Both the position numbers and the translations under genes were made by a program. Under the pieces are notes generated by a model. It did no database searches and was not told the DNA's origin. It saw nothing but the letters and a program-made list of their open reading frames with translations. Below, one piece after another: positions 1 through 6,913 of a stretch of DNA of 64,000 nt; the stretch's first letter is position 1; each line of letters begins with the position of its first letter. This DNA is from Sphingomonas sp. PP-CE-1A-559. GTDB lineage: Bacteria > Pseudomonadota > Alphaproteobacteria > Sphingomonadales > Sphingomonadaceae. The stretch is taken from NCBI RefSeq assembly GCF_004340965.1, contig NZ_SLYA01000008.1, positions 1 to 64,000 of the forward strand, written 5' to 3'.

Positions 1-199
1 TCGCCCTCTACATTGTTCAGGCACTAGATACCCTAACGCCCAAGGTTCGGCGTTAAGCGGTTTAATGTCCGTTATCGCCGCCTGCCTCACGATAAGAGGA
101 CGGTCCGCTTTCCTGCCCATTCCGGCCATTCTCCTTGCTCCCGTAACTCGACATTAAGCGGCGCCCTTCACAGGAAGCGAATTGACTGAGGAGCGTCCT
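1..199. other. Left-edge non-coding stretch with hairpin
   Basis: No gene is recognised before position 200. Positions 34-40 (TAACGCC) and 49-55 (GGCGTTA) form a perfect 7-bp inverted repeat around an 8-nt loop, followed by AGCGG. The string GTTAAGC at 52-58 fits the GTTRRRY core of integron attC or attI sites, but the hairpin is far too short for a complete attC. It may be a terminator or a site remnant of the cassette-like array that follows. Confidence 0.35.
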
Positions 200-658
200 G
201 TGACCCTTTTGGTAAGAAGTCTTGCGGGCGCGGCCGCTTTCGCGCTTTTGCCAAGCTGCTCACCCAAATGGCCCTCGAATTATTTCCCCGCTGGCTTGGA
301 GGTAAAGCGAACGCTGTTCGCAGGCGGCGGTGGCGGATTTCGAGAAAGCTGCGATGCCATGGTCGTTGAGATCACTGACGCAGCTGCCAGACGCACGTTC
401 CCCCTACACAGGTCGAAGAATGGGTTCGAGTTGGAGTTGCCCGCTGGCTGGAAGAGCACGCCTATCGCCTCAGGTGACAAAGGAAGGTTCTACACGGGCG
501 CGTTCGGCGGGTGCGATGATAGCGGTGACGAACCTCTCGGCGATCTACCGGGCTCGCTGATGCGTCCCGGTGCCTTCTACAGGGTAATCAACCATGGCGA
601 GGGCATCGCGATTATCGCTCCCCAAAGCAAACTAGCAGGCTTCTACTACTTCGGCTGA
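200..658 (+). CDS. Small putative lipoprotein, unknown function
   Basis: A 152-residue protein of unknown role. I chose the GTG at 200 over the upstream TTG at 182 because a GAGGAG ribosome-binding site lies 7 nt before it. The N-terminus has basic residues, an Ala/Leu-rich stretch and then LLPSCS, a good lipobox with Cys at about residue 20, so it is probably lipid-anchored in the envelope. The mature part starts SPKWPSNYFPAG and contains a Gly-rich loop and two later Cys residues. It is the first gene of a run of small genes each followed by the same ~32 bp repeat (here at 700), so it may be a captured cassette gene. No family recognised. Confidence 0.6.
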   Translation: MTLLVRSLAGAAAFALLPSCSPKWPSNYFPAGLEVKRTLFAGGGGGFRESCDAMVVEITDAAARRTFPLHRSKNGFELELPAGWKSTPIASGDKGRFYTGAFGGCDDSGDEPLGDLPGSLMRPGAFYRVINHGEGIAIIAPQSKLAGFYYFG

Positions 659-699
659 CGAGGTGTCGGCTTACGTTCACTCATCCTCGCATCCCGGAC

Positions 700-731
700 A
701 TTCCCGAAATTGGATCCTTTTGGGGAAGCTC
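700..731 (+). repeat. Cassette-type dispersed repeat, copy 1
   Basis: Begins ATTCCCGAAATTGGATCC and ends GGGGAAGCTC. It lies 42 bp after the stop of the lipoprotein gene. TTCCC and GGGAA can pair as a hairpin. It is the same element as at 2400, 2706, 3247, 3740, 4472, 13249 and 14108. Confidence 0.75.
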
Positions 732-828
732 TGACCTTCTCGATCGGCGTCAAGCAGGCTGGATTGGGGTGACCTGCTCCCCAGAAATCATGCCATTGGT
801 AAGTTAGCTCGTCAGATGGAGACGAGTG

Positions 829-1092
829 ATGCGGCGAGGCCGATTTACCGAGGATCAGATCATTGGCGTGCTGCGCGAGCATGAGGCCGGCGTGAAGACC
901 GCCGAGCTGTGCCGGAAGCATGGAATCAGTGACGCGACGTTCTACAACTGGAAGGCGAAGTACGGCGGGATGACCGTGTCGGAGGCGGCGCGGTTGCGAG
1001 CGCTCGAGGACGAGAACCGCCGGCTGAAGAAGCTGCTGGCGGAGTCGATGCTCGACGTGTCGGCGCTGAAGGATCTGCTGGGAAAAAACTGA
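829..1092 (+). CDS. IS3-family transposase OrfA
   Basis: The 87-residue helix-turn-helix protein of the IS element. It starts at ATG 829 with GGAG 8 nt upstream; the GTG at 826 is also possible. Residues 5-50 ([16 protein letters not shown], then a [15 protein letters not shown] motif) form the classic IS3 OrfA helix-turn-helix that binds the terminal repeats. Residues 60-85 are a leucine-zipper-like coiled coil ([17 protein letters not shown]). The last sense codons AAA AAC before the stop form a slippery heptamer, so a fraction of ribosomes should shift -1 and continue into orfB to make the full OrfAB transposase. Confidence 0.9.
   Translation: MRRGRFTEDQIIGVLREHEAGVKTAELCRKHGISDATFYNWKAKYGGMTVSEAARLRALEDENRRLKKLLAESMLDVSALKDLLGKN
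1083..1089 (+). other. Programmed -1 frameshift heptamer
   Basis: A_AAA_AAC in the orfA frame, immediately before the orfA stop codon at 1090-1092. After a -1 slip the reading frame is open from 1089 directly into orfB, with no stop before 1949. This is the standard way IS3 elements make OrfAB. Confidence 0.8.
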
Positions 1093-1118
1093 CCCGGTCT
1101 GGAGATCGCTACGCTGCG

Positions 1119-1949
1119 GTGGAGAAGCTGATGGCCGACCACAGCTTCTCCGAGCGTCGCGCCTGCAGGCTGATCGGGGTCAACCGGTCGGCGTGGCAAT
1201 ATGAGCCGCTTCGCGGGAAGGACGATGCTGTCCGCGAGCGGATGCGCGAGATCGCGAACGAACGTCGTCGCTTCGGCTATCGACGGCTGGCGATCCTGCT
1301 CAAGCGAGAGGGCAAGGGCATGAACCTGAAGAAGGTGTATCGGCTGTATCGCGAGGAGCGACTGACGGTGCGCAAACGTGGCGGTCGCAAGCGCGCGCTG
1401 GGCACGCGGGCGCCGATGGCGATCCCGCAAGAACCCAACCAGCGCTGGTCGCTCGACTTCGTATCGGACTCGTTGGCCTGCGGCCGGCGGTTCCGCATGC
1501 TCAACGTCATCGACGACTACAGCCGGGAATGCCTGGGATGCATCGTCGACACCTCGCTGTCGGGTCGGCGGGTCGTTCGCGAGCTGAGCGCCATCGCCGA
1601 GCGTCGCGGGCTGCCGTGCATGGTGGTCAGCGACAACGGCACCGAGCTGACCAGTCATGCCGTCCTCGCCTGGTGTCAGGACACCGGGGTCGAGTGGCAC
1701 TACATCGCCCCGGGGAAGCCGCAGCAGAATGGCTTTGTGGAATCGTTCAATGGTCGCTTGCGCGACGAGTGTCTGAACGAACACCTGTTCCCCTCGCTGG
1801 CTGCGGCGAGACGGATCATCGAGGCATGGCGGACGGACTACAACACCGTGCGTCCGCACAGCAGTCTTGGCGGGATGGCTCCCGCCAAGTTTACGAACCG
1901 CCCCCGCCAGGGGCATATGGAAACCGAAGCTAAGTTATCAGCGGCCTGA
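1119..1949 (+). CDS. IS3-family transposase OrfB (DDE integrase)
   Basis: The catalytic rve-fold transposase, 276 residues from the GTG at 1119, though it is normally made as an OrfAB fusion through the slip at 1083. N-terminal residues 1-90 carry the HTH_21 region ([32 protein letters not shown]). The DDE triad is visible: Asp in WSLDFVSD, Asp in VVSDNGTE, and Glu in [14 protein letters not shown]. The C-terminal signature is [10 protein letters not shown]. The frame is undamaged and the length is normal. The wording of the core domain resembles the IS407 subgroup, in line with the 4-bp flanking duplication. Confidence 0.93.
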   Translation: MEKLMADHSFSERRACRLIGVNRSAWQYEPLRGKDDAVRERMREIANERRRFGYRRLAILLKREGKGMNLKKVYRLYREERLTVRKRGGRKRALGTRAPMAIPQEPNQRWSLDFVSDSLACGRRFRMLNVIDDYSRECLGCIVDTSLSGRRVVRELSAIAERRGLPCMVVSDNGTELTSHAVLAWCQDTGVEWHYIAPGKPQQNGFVESFNGRLRDECLNEHLFPSLAAARRIIEAWRTDYNTVRPHSSLGGMAPAKFTNRPRQGHMETEAKLSAA

Positions 1950-2014
1950 AAACGGGGAGCAGGTCAGGGGGTAACGCGCTGATTGCAGACAATCGCTGCT
2001 GATATCATCATTCG

Positions 2015-2371
2015 ATGAACTGGATTGTATGTGGCGCTATCGGAGCGGCTTTCGGTATCGCTGTTGCTAGCTATGCGATGGAGCCGCAAATCGGCAATGT
2101 TGATCGTCAGGCGGCTTGCAGCACCAGCGGCGGAGTTCTCCGCTCATATGGAACGGATGGACGGCGTTGGTTCTGTGATCAACCGTTCGTGGACGCCGGT
2201 AAAATTTGCACCGCCAAGTCTGATTGTGCCGGCGAATGCACGTTGCCGGACGACTACCATTGGGTGCGGGGGCAAAAGCCACGAACGGTAGGCACGTGCC
2301 AAGCCCGCTCGCGAGTGGGCTGCATGACGATCCTGGATAAAGGCTTACCGACACAATCCTGCGTTGATTAG
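2015..2371 (+). CDS. Small secreted Cys-rich protein, unknown
   Basis: A 118-residue protein starting at ATG 2015. The N-terminus (VCGAIGAAFGIAVASYAM) is a signal peptide or membrane anchor. The rest holds eight cysteines, including a CTAKSDCAGEC cluster and a CMTILDK segment near the end, so a disulfide-stabilised extracytoplasmic domain is likely. The ribosome-binding site is weak. Its stop is 29 bp before repeat copy 2, the arrangement shared by the neighbouring small genes. No homologue is recognised and function is unknown. Confidence 0.6.
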   Translation: MNWIVCGAIGAAFGIAVASYAMEPQIGNVDRQAACSTSGGVLRSYGTDGRRWFCDQPFVDAGKICTAKSDCAGECTLPDDYHWVRGQKPRTVGTCQARSRVGCMTILDKGLPTQSCVD

Positions 2372-2399
2372 TGACGCCCAAACCCCAATCAGTATGTTC

Positions 2400-2431
2400 A
2401 TTCCCGAAATTAGATCCCGGTCGAGAATGGT
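2400..2431 (+). repeat. Cassette-type dispersed repeat, copy 2
   Basis: ATTCCCGAAATTAGATCC at the left and CGAGAATGGT at the right. Together with TCGGGAA just downstream (2431-2437) it closes a TTCCCGA/TCGGGAA 7-bp stem. A second hairpin (GCCCG/CGGGC) follows near 2448-2461, then GTTGGGC, which fits the attC core GTTRRRY. Confidence 0.75.
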
Positions 2432-2488
2432 CGGGAAGGGTATAATTGCCCGATTGCGGGCATCTGTTGGGCAGCGTAGCTGTGCTGC

Positions 2489-2689
2489 ATGGCGACGGAA
2501 GACCGAGACACAAGCCGAACTTATGGTGCGTTCGGATGCTTGACGGCATTCTTCCTTCCAGCAGCATTGCTGTCGAGTCATCTCAATGGCACGCTGACAT
2601 GGTTAAAGGCGGTAGCCTACGTTGGGCTCGCTGCTCTTCTCATGGCTGTTCCATTGTTGTTCGCTGGTCGGAACCATACCGACGAATAA
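2489..2689 (+). CDS. Small two-helix membrane protein, unknown
   Basis: A 66-residue protein starting at ATG 2489. Two hydrophobic stretches, roughly residues 13-29 (FGCLTAFFLPAALLS) and 38-58 (WLKAVAYVGLAALLMAVP), predict a helical hairpin in the inner membrane with charged termini (MATEDRDTSR and GRNHTDE). It begins about 60 bp after repeat copy 2 and ends 17 bp before copy 3, forming a ~306 bp unit. Small two-helix proteins of unknown role are common among integron cassettes, but no family is recognised. The longer overlapping frame from 2446 lacks this membrane logic and was not chosen. Confidence 0.5.
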   Translation: MATEDRDTSRTYGAFGCLTAFFLPAALLSSHLNGTLTWLKAVAYVGLAALLMAVPLLFAGRNHTDE

Positions 2690-2705
2690 ATTGCGAAAGC
2701 CAGGT

Positions 2706-2737
2706 ATTCCCGAAATTCGATACCTTTTGAGAGCGTC
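2706..2737 (+). repeat. Cassette-type dispersed repeat, copy 3
   Basis: ATTCCCGAAATTCGATACC at the left, TTGAGAGCGTC at the right. It lies 17 bp after the stop of the two-helix membrane protein gene. The left half is identical to copies 2 and 6 at nearly every base. Confidence 0.75.
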
Positions 2738-2792
2738 GGTTCGACAGTTCGCACCCAATAGCGGGCAACGCATTCATCCAGTATAGCGCGGC

Positions 2793-3221
2793 ATGGATAG
2801 AACGCTCGAAAACCTCCCGTTGTCGATACCGTCAGAGCGGCTGATCGGTTTTACGGTGCCCGCCGATAATCGGTTCCTTGTCTGCGACCACAATGAGGTT
2901 TGGGAGTTAATCACAGGGGTATCCACCAGCGTCGATGAAACCGATTTCGTCCCTTATAAAGTTGCAGAACAGCCCGATTTCGTCGGCTGGGGTAAAGAGG
3001 ACGCTGCGCCTGTTTTGAAGATTGGCGACAGTAACATCTCATACAATTTCGACCCGAAGGCCGCAGCCGTTCAAGTCCGCTACGAATACGGAGCAAACCA
3101 CTATTTATTCGACTTCCCTACACTGTCAGGGGATTGGTTCTGCGCGTCGCTGTCTCGCGACGGCAACCTTCTCGTGTTGGCGGAGCCCTACCAGATTAGG
3201 CTTTATCGCACGCCGCTTTAA
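2793..3221 (+). CDS. Hypothetical protein (142 aa), beta-rich
   Basis: A soluble protein of unknown function starting at ATG 2793. It has no signal peptide or membrane helix. The sequence alternates aromatic and hydrophobic residues in short strands (FTVPADNRFLVCDHNEVWEL; WFCASLSRDGNLLVLAEPY) that read like one or two blades of a beta-propeller. The motif SRDGNLLVLA resembles WD40 or YVTN repeat strands. It fills a 541 bp unit between repeat copies 3 and 4, and its stop is 26 bp before copy 4. I cannot name a family. Confidence 0.6.
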   Translation: MDRTLENLPLSIPSERLIGFTVPADNRFLVCDHNEVWELITGVSTSVDETDFVPYKVAEQPDFVGWGKEDAAPVLKIGDSNISYNFDPKAAAVQVRYEYGANHYLFDFPTLSGDWFCASLSRDGNLLVLAEPYQIRLYRTPL

Positions 3222-3246
3222 CGGCAGTTCTCGACCCGAACCCTCT

Positions 3247-3278
3247 ATTCCCGACACTCGATCCTTCTGGGAACGCTT
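3247..3278 (+). repeat. Cassette-type dispersed repeat, copy 4
   Basis: ATTCCCGACACTCGATCC followed by TGGGAACGC. TTCCC pairs with GGGAA around a short loop. It lies 26 bp after the preceding stop codon. Confidence 0.75.
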
Positions 3279-3394
3279 TTGGCTCCCGGCCGCGTCTCGT
3301 TGCGGGAACCGGCAGATCAGCCAGAGGCGCTACACGCCGACATTGGCGAAGGGGCGCACGTCCGTTAGCTGTGCTCACCAAGGGAGCAAATGCA

Positions 3395-3724
3395 ATGGAA
3401 TCAAAAGAGTTCGCCCAAGCTGTTCGAGAGGAGCGCGACTCACTGCTTTCGTCGTTTGCCAATCCATCCGGAGGGACGGTAGTCGCGGCTCACCTTCTCG
3501 CAGCGGGCCTATCACCCTCGCAGAGGAAAGAGGTTCTTGCCGCAATGGACGCCGCGCTGACTGACGCTTTTTACACCCTCCTGTTAGCGCTCGACGGCTC
3601 GGCTTCACTCGGGGGAAAGCAGCAACATTTCATAGTAAGTGACGATAGCGGGGATGTGATTGCGAATGGGGACGGCCGCCTTGAGGCAGCGGCCTGGGAG
3701 GCGTTCCACGAGAACAGCAGCTGA
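3395..3724 (+). CDS. Hypothetical protein (109 aa), helical
   Basis: An unrecognised small soluble protein. The start is ATG 3395, with AGGGAG 8 nt upstream; the in-frame GTG at 3371 has no comparable site. Residues 1-70 are predicted helical (ESKEFAQAVREERDSLLSSF, then SPSQRKEVLAAMDAALTDAFY). The second half (QQHFIVSDDSGDVIANGDG) looks like a beta hairpin. The layout resembles small immunity-like or DUF proteins, but no assignment is made. It ends 16 bp before repeat copy 5 and fits the pattern of one small gene per repeat unit. Confidence 0.6.
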   Translation: MESKEFAQAVREERDSLLSSFANPSGGTVVAAHLLAAGLSPSQRKEVLAAMDAALTDAFYTLLLALDGSASLGGKQQHFIVSDDSGDVIANGDGRLEAAAWEAFHENSS

Positions 3725-3739
3725 CCACCAAACCCGGCC

Positions 3740-3771
3740 ATTCCCAATATTCGATCCACGCGAGAATGCTC
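3740..3771 (+). repeat. Cassette-type dispersed repeat, copy 5
   Basis: ATTCCCAATATTCGATCC followed by CGCGAGAATGCTC. CAATCGGGAAA lies about 10 bp beyond and can pair back with TTCCC. It separates the + strand small gene from the reversed kinase-like gene. Confidence 0.75.
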
Positions 3772-3818
3772 CCGCCGTCCCCAATCGGGAAAGCCGAACC
3801 AAAATATGGCAGCGTGGA

Positions 3819-4427
3819 TTATTTTGACTGTGCCAGGCGTGCGATCATCGCATCGAAGGCTGCGAGGTCATGGCGTTGCCCGGCCGCCCTCCCGACAGGC
3901 AGATTAGCCGGCAGACTGAACTGGACGCGGCCGGGCAGCACCACGTCGAGCACCGTGTACCATTCGAGTAGTGCGGGACGCAGCCGCGCATGAAGATCAA
4001 AATTGCGCCTGCTCCGCCTCGTGTCGGTCATCGCCCGTCGCCGTGCCGTCTCCACATCGGTGTTTGCGACAAGATAGCGGTCAGCGAAGCCGATCCGGTC
4101 ATCGGCGATCGTTTGGCGGGTTGCGGCGAGTTCAAGCGACCAGTCGCGTTCGGACGTCTCGCCGATCCGCCATAGGCACCAGACATAATGCAGCTTGAGA
4201 GGGTCGGTGTCGCACAGGGCATGGCCTGTCGCACGCTCCACGGCTAAGGCTGCCTGCCATCGATCGATGTTGCGCTCCGCCCAAAATGCAGCTGCGCCTG
4301 TTGGATCGGCGACGCGATCGGGCGCTCCGGCAATTCTACCGTTCTCTGGAACGACATGCGAACCGCCATGCCGGGCGCACCAGGTGCTTTTACCACTGGC
4401 GCTGATACCTTCGACGACAACGATCAT
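3819..4427 (-). CDS. P-loop kinase-like AAA family protein
   Basis: A 202-residue cytoplasmic NTPase of the small-molecule or nucleoside kinase type. The Walker A motif GISASGKST is at residues 7-15, directly after the first beta strand (MIVVVE). A second acidic strand (HALCDTDPLKLHYVW) and an Arg-rich lid (ETARRRAMTDTRRSRRNFD) follow, as in thymidylate- or gluconate-kinase-like folds. The substrate cannot be read from the sequence. It is the only gene of the repeat-bounded run on the - strand and sits between copies 5 and 8, as a reversed cassette would. The start codon ATG gives the P-loop its normal position. Confidence 0.75.
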   Translation of the reverse strand: MIVVVEGISASGKSTWCARHGGSHVVPENGRIAGAPDRVADPTGAAAFWAERNIDRWQAALAVERATGHALCDTDPLKLHYVWCLWRIGETSERDWSLELAATRQTIADDRIGFADRYLVANTDVETARRRAMTDTRRSRRNFDLHARLRPALLEWYTVLDVVLPGRVQFSLPANLPVGRAAGQRHDLAAFDAMIARLAQSK

Positions 4428-4471
4428 GATAGCACCCTATCACCGGATGCGGCGTCCGCCGCCAAGCAGTG

Positions 4472-4503
4472 ATTCCCGATTGAGCATCCCTCGCGAGAAT
4501 GCG
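4472..4503 (+). repeat. Cassette-type dispersed repeat, copy 8
   Basis: ATTCCCGATTGAGCATCC followed by CGCGAGAATGCG. It lies 45 bp beyond the start codon of the reversed kinase gene. It shares the TTGAGCATC variant with the copy at 14108. It is the last copy in the left cluster. Confidence 0.7.
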
Positions 4504-4537
4504 GGATCGTACCAGACCGGCTAGCCGAAAGCGCACG

Positions 4538-5089
4538 CTACCATGCGGTGCACCGGAAGAAGCGAACCGGTCGCGTTGCCGCATTGACGAAGGCGTGGGG
4601 TTGCGCACTATCGAACACGTGGCTCGCCGCCGCGATTTCTATCGTTTCGGCTGCCAGTTCGAGCGTTAGGCGCCCCTCCACGACGAAGAGCATCACGTGC
4701 CAGCCGACTGGGTCCTCGCCTGCCTGGTACCGCTCGCCTGGTTCCAAACGCCATTCCCATAATTCGACTTCGCGGCGGGTATCGATGCTCCACCGCAGCA
4801 CGCCTTCGCCGCCTTTATCGCCTGACCAGCCAACGCGATCGATCTGCGCGCTGCGTGCGGAGGTCGGGTCGGTGACGAGATCGGCGAGGGTCGCGTCGAG
4901 CGCCATTCCGATCCGATCGAGCGTCGCGGTGCTGACGCTGGTCGCGCCATTTTCGATGCCACCGACCATGCGCAGGCTGACTCCCGCGGCATCGGCGAGC
5001 CCCTTCTGACTGAGACCAGCGGCAAGGCGCAGCGCGCGGACGTTGGCCGCGACGTGGGTCAGAAACGACGGGACGACTTGACTAGGCAA
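4538..5089 (-). CDS. XRE-family regulator with C-terminal cupin domain
   Basis: A 183-residue transcriptional regulator. The start is a TTG at 5089-5087: GGAGG lies 7 nt upstream, and the same TTG and ribosome-binding site are conserved in the paralogue at 57627. Residues ~10-65 form an XRE helix-turn-helix (LRLAAGLSQKGLADAAGVS, then RMVGGIENGATSVS). Residues ~100-183 form a cupin fold (RYQAGEDPVGWHVMLFVVEG with the usual barrel strands) that probably senses a small ligand. It is divergent from the S41 peptidase at 5143. The start codon lies inside the palindrome GGCAA-N4-TTGCC, so it probably represses itself and the peptidase. The whole gene is duplicated at 57627-58178. Confidence 0.88.
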   Translation of the reverse strand: MPSQVVPSFLTHVAANVRALRLAAGLSQKGLADAAGVSLRMVGGIENGATSVSTATLDRIGMALDATLADLVTDPTSARSAQIDRVGWSGDKGGEGVLRWSIDTRREVELWEWRLEPGERYQAGEDPVGWHVMLFVVEGRLTLELAAETIEIAAASHVFDSAQPHAFVNAATRPVRFFRCTAW

Positions 5090-5125
5090 AATATTGCCTC
5101 CAGAGAAACAAGCAATATTTTGCTT
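5085..5125. promoter_or_regulatory. Paired palindromic operators, XRE-S41 module 1
   Basis: Two inverted repeats: GGCAA-AATA-TTGCC at 5085-5098, which overlaps the regulator's TTG start, and AAGCAA-TATT-TTGCTT at 5110-5125. They share the half-site GCAA. Both recur, in the same relation to the genes, at 57591-57631 beside the paralogous pair. That conservation makes them strong candidates for the XRE regulator's binding sites. Confidence 0.75.
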
Positions 5126-5142
5126 ATCGGAAATTTGCCACG

Positions 5143-6651
5143 ATGCCAAATCCCTGGGGGGTGATAAGGCTCACGACTGCTGCCTTCATCCTAGCCGCGC
5201 TGCCAGCCGAGGCAGATGCCCAGAAGACGCCCGACACCGCTTTGCCGTGCGACGGCGCTCACGAAGACCTCGAACTCGCGATATCGGCGGTCGAGGCCGC
5301 GATTCCGAACCTGTACTGGCACCAGACGCGCGCGCAGTGGGAAGCGGCGAAGGCGGTGGCACGGGCACAGCTGCCCGGTGTGCACGATAGTGAGGCGCTT
5401 TGGCGGATTCTGCGGCCGCTGGTCAGCCAGATCGGCGAGGGACATCTCGGTGTCCAGCTGAGCGATGCGATGAACGCGCGCTATCGCGAAGCGCTGCGCT
5501 TTCCGCTCGATCTTTTGTGGACGCAGCAGGGCGCGTTCGTGCTTGCCGGCCACGGGACTGCGGCGGACATTCCCAAGGGTGCGAGGCTGGTCTCAATCGA
5601 TGGCGTGGGCGAGGAAGAACTGCTTCGCGCGATGGTGTCTGTCACCCCGCATGACGGGGTGATCGAGACTGGAGTCATGCGGACGATCTCGGAGCGCGGC
5701 TTTGCGATGTATCTCTATCGCCTGTGGGGCGAGCGGGCGCGGTTCCATGTCGTGCTCGACACGCCCGGTGGACGGATCGACCGTGTCGTCGGTGCGGTGC
5801 CGCGCGCCGCCCGCCCACCCGAAGGCGACGATCCGCCGCCAATGCCGACGCTCGAATGGCTGGGCGACCACACCGCCTATTTGAACGTACCGACGTTTAG
5901 CAATGCGCGGTTTCGCAAGGCAGGCGCTACTTTCCCGCAAGCGATCCACGATGTGTTCGTCGAAATCGCCAAGCGTGGAGCGACCGACGTGATCCTCGAC
6001 CTGCGCGAGAATGGTGGCGGATCGGAGCCCAATGAGAGCATCCTGTTTTCGTATTTGGTCGAAAAGCCGCTGCACAAATATGCCGCGGTCACCGCGCGGG
6101 AACGGCACATCGCCGTCACCAGCCTGAGTGGCCGGACCTTCGAGACCGACGTGTTCGAGGACGACGATGTCGACCAGCAGCGGTCGCTTGCCAACGGGCG
6201 GGTCGCTCGGCGCAACACGCCGCCGCATGGGCTGATGTCGCGTTGGACGTCGTTCGCGCCGATCTTCCACGGGCGGCTTGTCGTGCTGGCGGGCGGGAAC
6301 ACCTTTTCCGGTGGCGCCGAATTGGCGTCGATGCTGCGCCACACCAACCGCGCGGTGTTCGTCGGCGAGGAAGTCGGCGGCGCGGACGAAGGCAATACCA
6401 GCGGCTATAGCTGGAAGGTCGAGCTCCCCAACAGCGGCATGAAACTCGGCATCCCGCTTCTGCAGTTCCGGATGGCCTGGTCAAGCCGTCCGCACGGCCG
6501 CGGCGTCAGGCCCGATTGTCCGGCCTCGCCCGAAGCGGCGAGCGTCGGCGAGCATCGCGATCGCGCGTGGCGGGAAGCGGTTGCGCTGCTTCGCCAGGAT
6601 TGGCGGTCACCGAGGCAAGCGGTGTGCACGACGAAGCTTCGCGAAAGATGA
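5143..6651 (+). CDS. S41-family secreted serine peptidase, copy 1
   Basis: A 502-residue exported protease of the C-terminal processing peptidase (S41) family. The start ATG 5143 aligns with the paralogue's MP start. Residues 1-27 are a signal peptide (LTTAAFILAALPAEADAQ). A helical N-terminal domain (EDLELAISAVEAAIPNLYWHQ) precedes a PDZ-like region (GARLVSIDGVGEEELLRAM). The S41 core shows VILDLRENGGGSEPN, then AGGNTFSGGAELASML with the probable nucleophile Ser in TFSGG. Transcription diverges from the XRE-cupin regulator across the twin operators. It is highly similar over its full length to the peptidase at 56074. The substrate is unknown. Confidence 0.88.
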   Translation: MPNPWGVIRLTTAAFILAALPAEADAQKTPDTALPCDGAHEDLELAISAVEAAIPNLYWHQTRAQWEAAKAVARAQLPGVHDSEALWRILRPLVSQIGEGHLGVQLSDAMNARYREALRFPLDLLWTQQGAFVLAGHGTAADIPKGARLVSIDGVGEEELLRAMVSVTPHDGVIETGVMRTISERGFAMYLYRLWGERARFHVVLDTPGGRIDRVVGAVPRAARPPEGDDPPPMPTLEWLGDHTAYLNVPTFSNARFRKAGATFPQAIHDVFVEIAKRGATDVILDLRENGGGSEPNESILFSYLVEKPLHKYAAVTARERHIAVTSLSGRTFETDVFEDDDVDQQRSLANGRVARRNTPPHGLMSRWTSFAPIFHGRLVVLAGGNTFSGGAELASMLRHTNRAVFVGEEVGGADEGNTSGYSWKVELPNSGMKLGIPLLQFRMAWSSRPHGRGVRPDCPASPEAASVGEHRDRAWREAVALLRQDWRSPRQAVCTTKLRER

Positions 6652-6828
6652 TCTTAGGTGGGGCGATCTCGAGCGAAAGGCTGCTTGTCCGGCTGTTCCT
6701 CTTAATCCTGCCAGCGACGTCACGTCCCAGCCTCGGTCGTTCCTCGATCAATCGTCCCGCGGTCGCAGAAGTCGGGTTCTCCCGAATCCCGACCTTCACG
6801 GCCGTGGTCGCGAACGATGGCTTCGTCC

Positions 6829-6896
6829 CACCCCTGCCAAGGGCATATGGACACCGAAGCTAACTTATCAGCAGCCGGAAAACGGGGAGCAGGTCA
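6829..6896 (+). mobile_element. Relic of IS3-family right end
   Basis: This ~68 bp stretch closely matches the right end of the IS at 770-1966: GGGCATATGG, then ACCGAAGC, TTATCAGC and the terminal repeat AACGGGGAGCAGGTCA. A few substitutions separate the two. No left end or transposase body is present; 6652-6828 holds no gene and no IS body that I can see. It marks an earlier insertion followed by deletion, ending 17 bp before the TetR gene's stop. Confidence 0.8.
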
Positions 6897-6913
6897 GGTC
6901 GAGAACCGGCTGA

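Larger units (their letters stand above)
770..1966 (+). mobile_element. Complete IS3-family insertion sequence (IS407-like)
   Basis: About 1197 bp bounded by inverted repeats: TGACCTGCTCCCC at 770-782 and its complement GGGGAGCAGGTCA at 1954-1966. Imperfect pairing continues inward to the TTAGCT near each end. GGGG directly flanks both ends (766-769 and 1967-1970), compatible with the 4-bp target duplication known for the IS407 subgroup. It contains an orfA/orfB pair with an A6C frameshift signal and no internal damage, so it may be active. It has inserted just after repeat copy 1, inside the small-gene array. A relic of a sister element's right end is at 6829-6896. Confidence 0.9.

Noticed and set aside
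942..1916. Long - strand reading frame across the IS
   Set aside because: Antisense shadow of orfA/orfB in GC-rich DNA; its translation is low-complexity with no motif.
2400..2480. Calling the repeat a canonical integron attC site
   Set aside because: GTTGGGC near 2469 fits one attC core, but the other copies lack paired RYYYAAC/GTTRRRY ends, and no IntI gene is visible. I report it only as integron-like.
700..4503. Reading the dispersed repeats as a CRISPR array or as tandem repeats
   Set aside because: Spacing is hundreds of bases and irregular, genes lie between copies, and copies are diverged. No cas gene is present.
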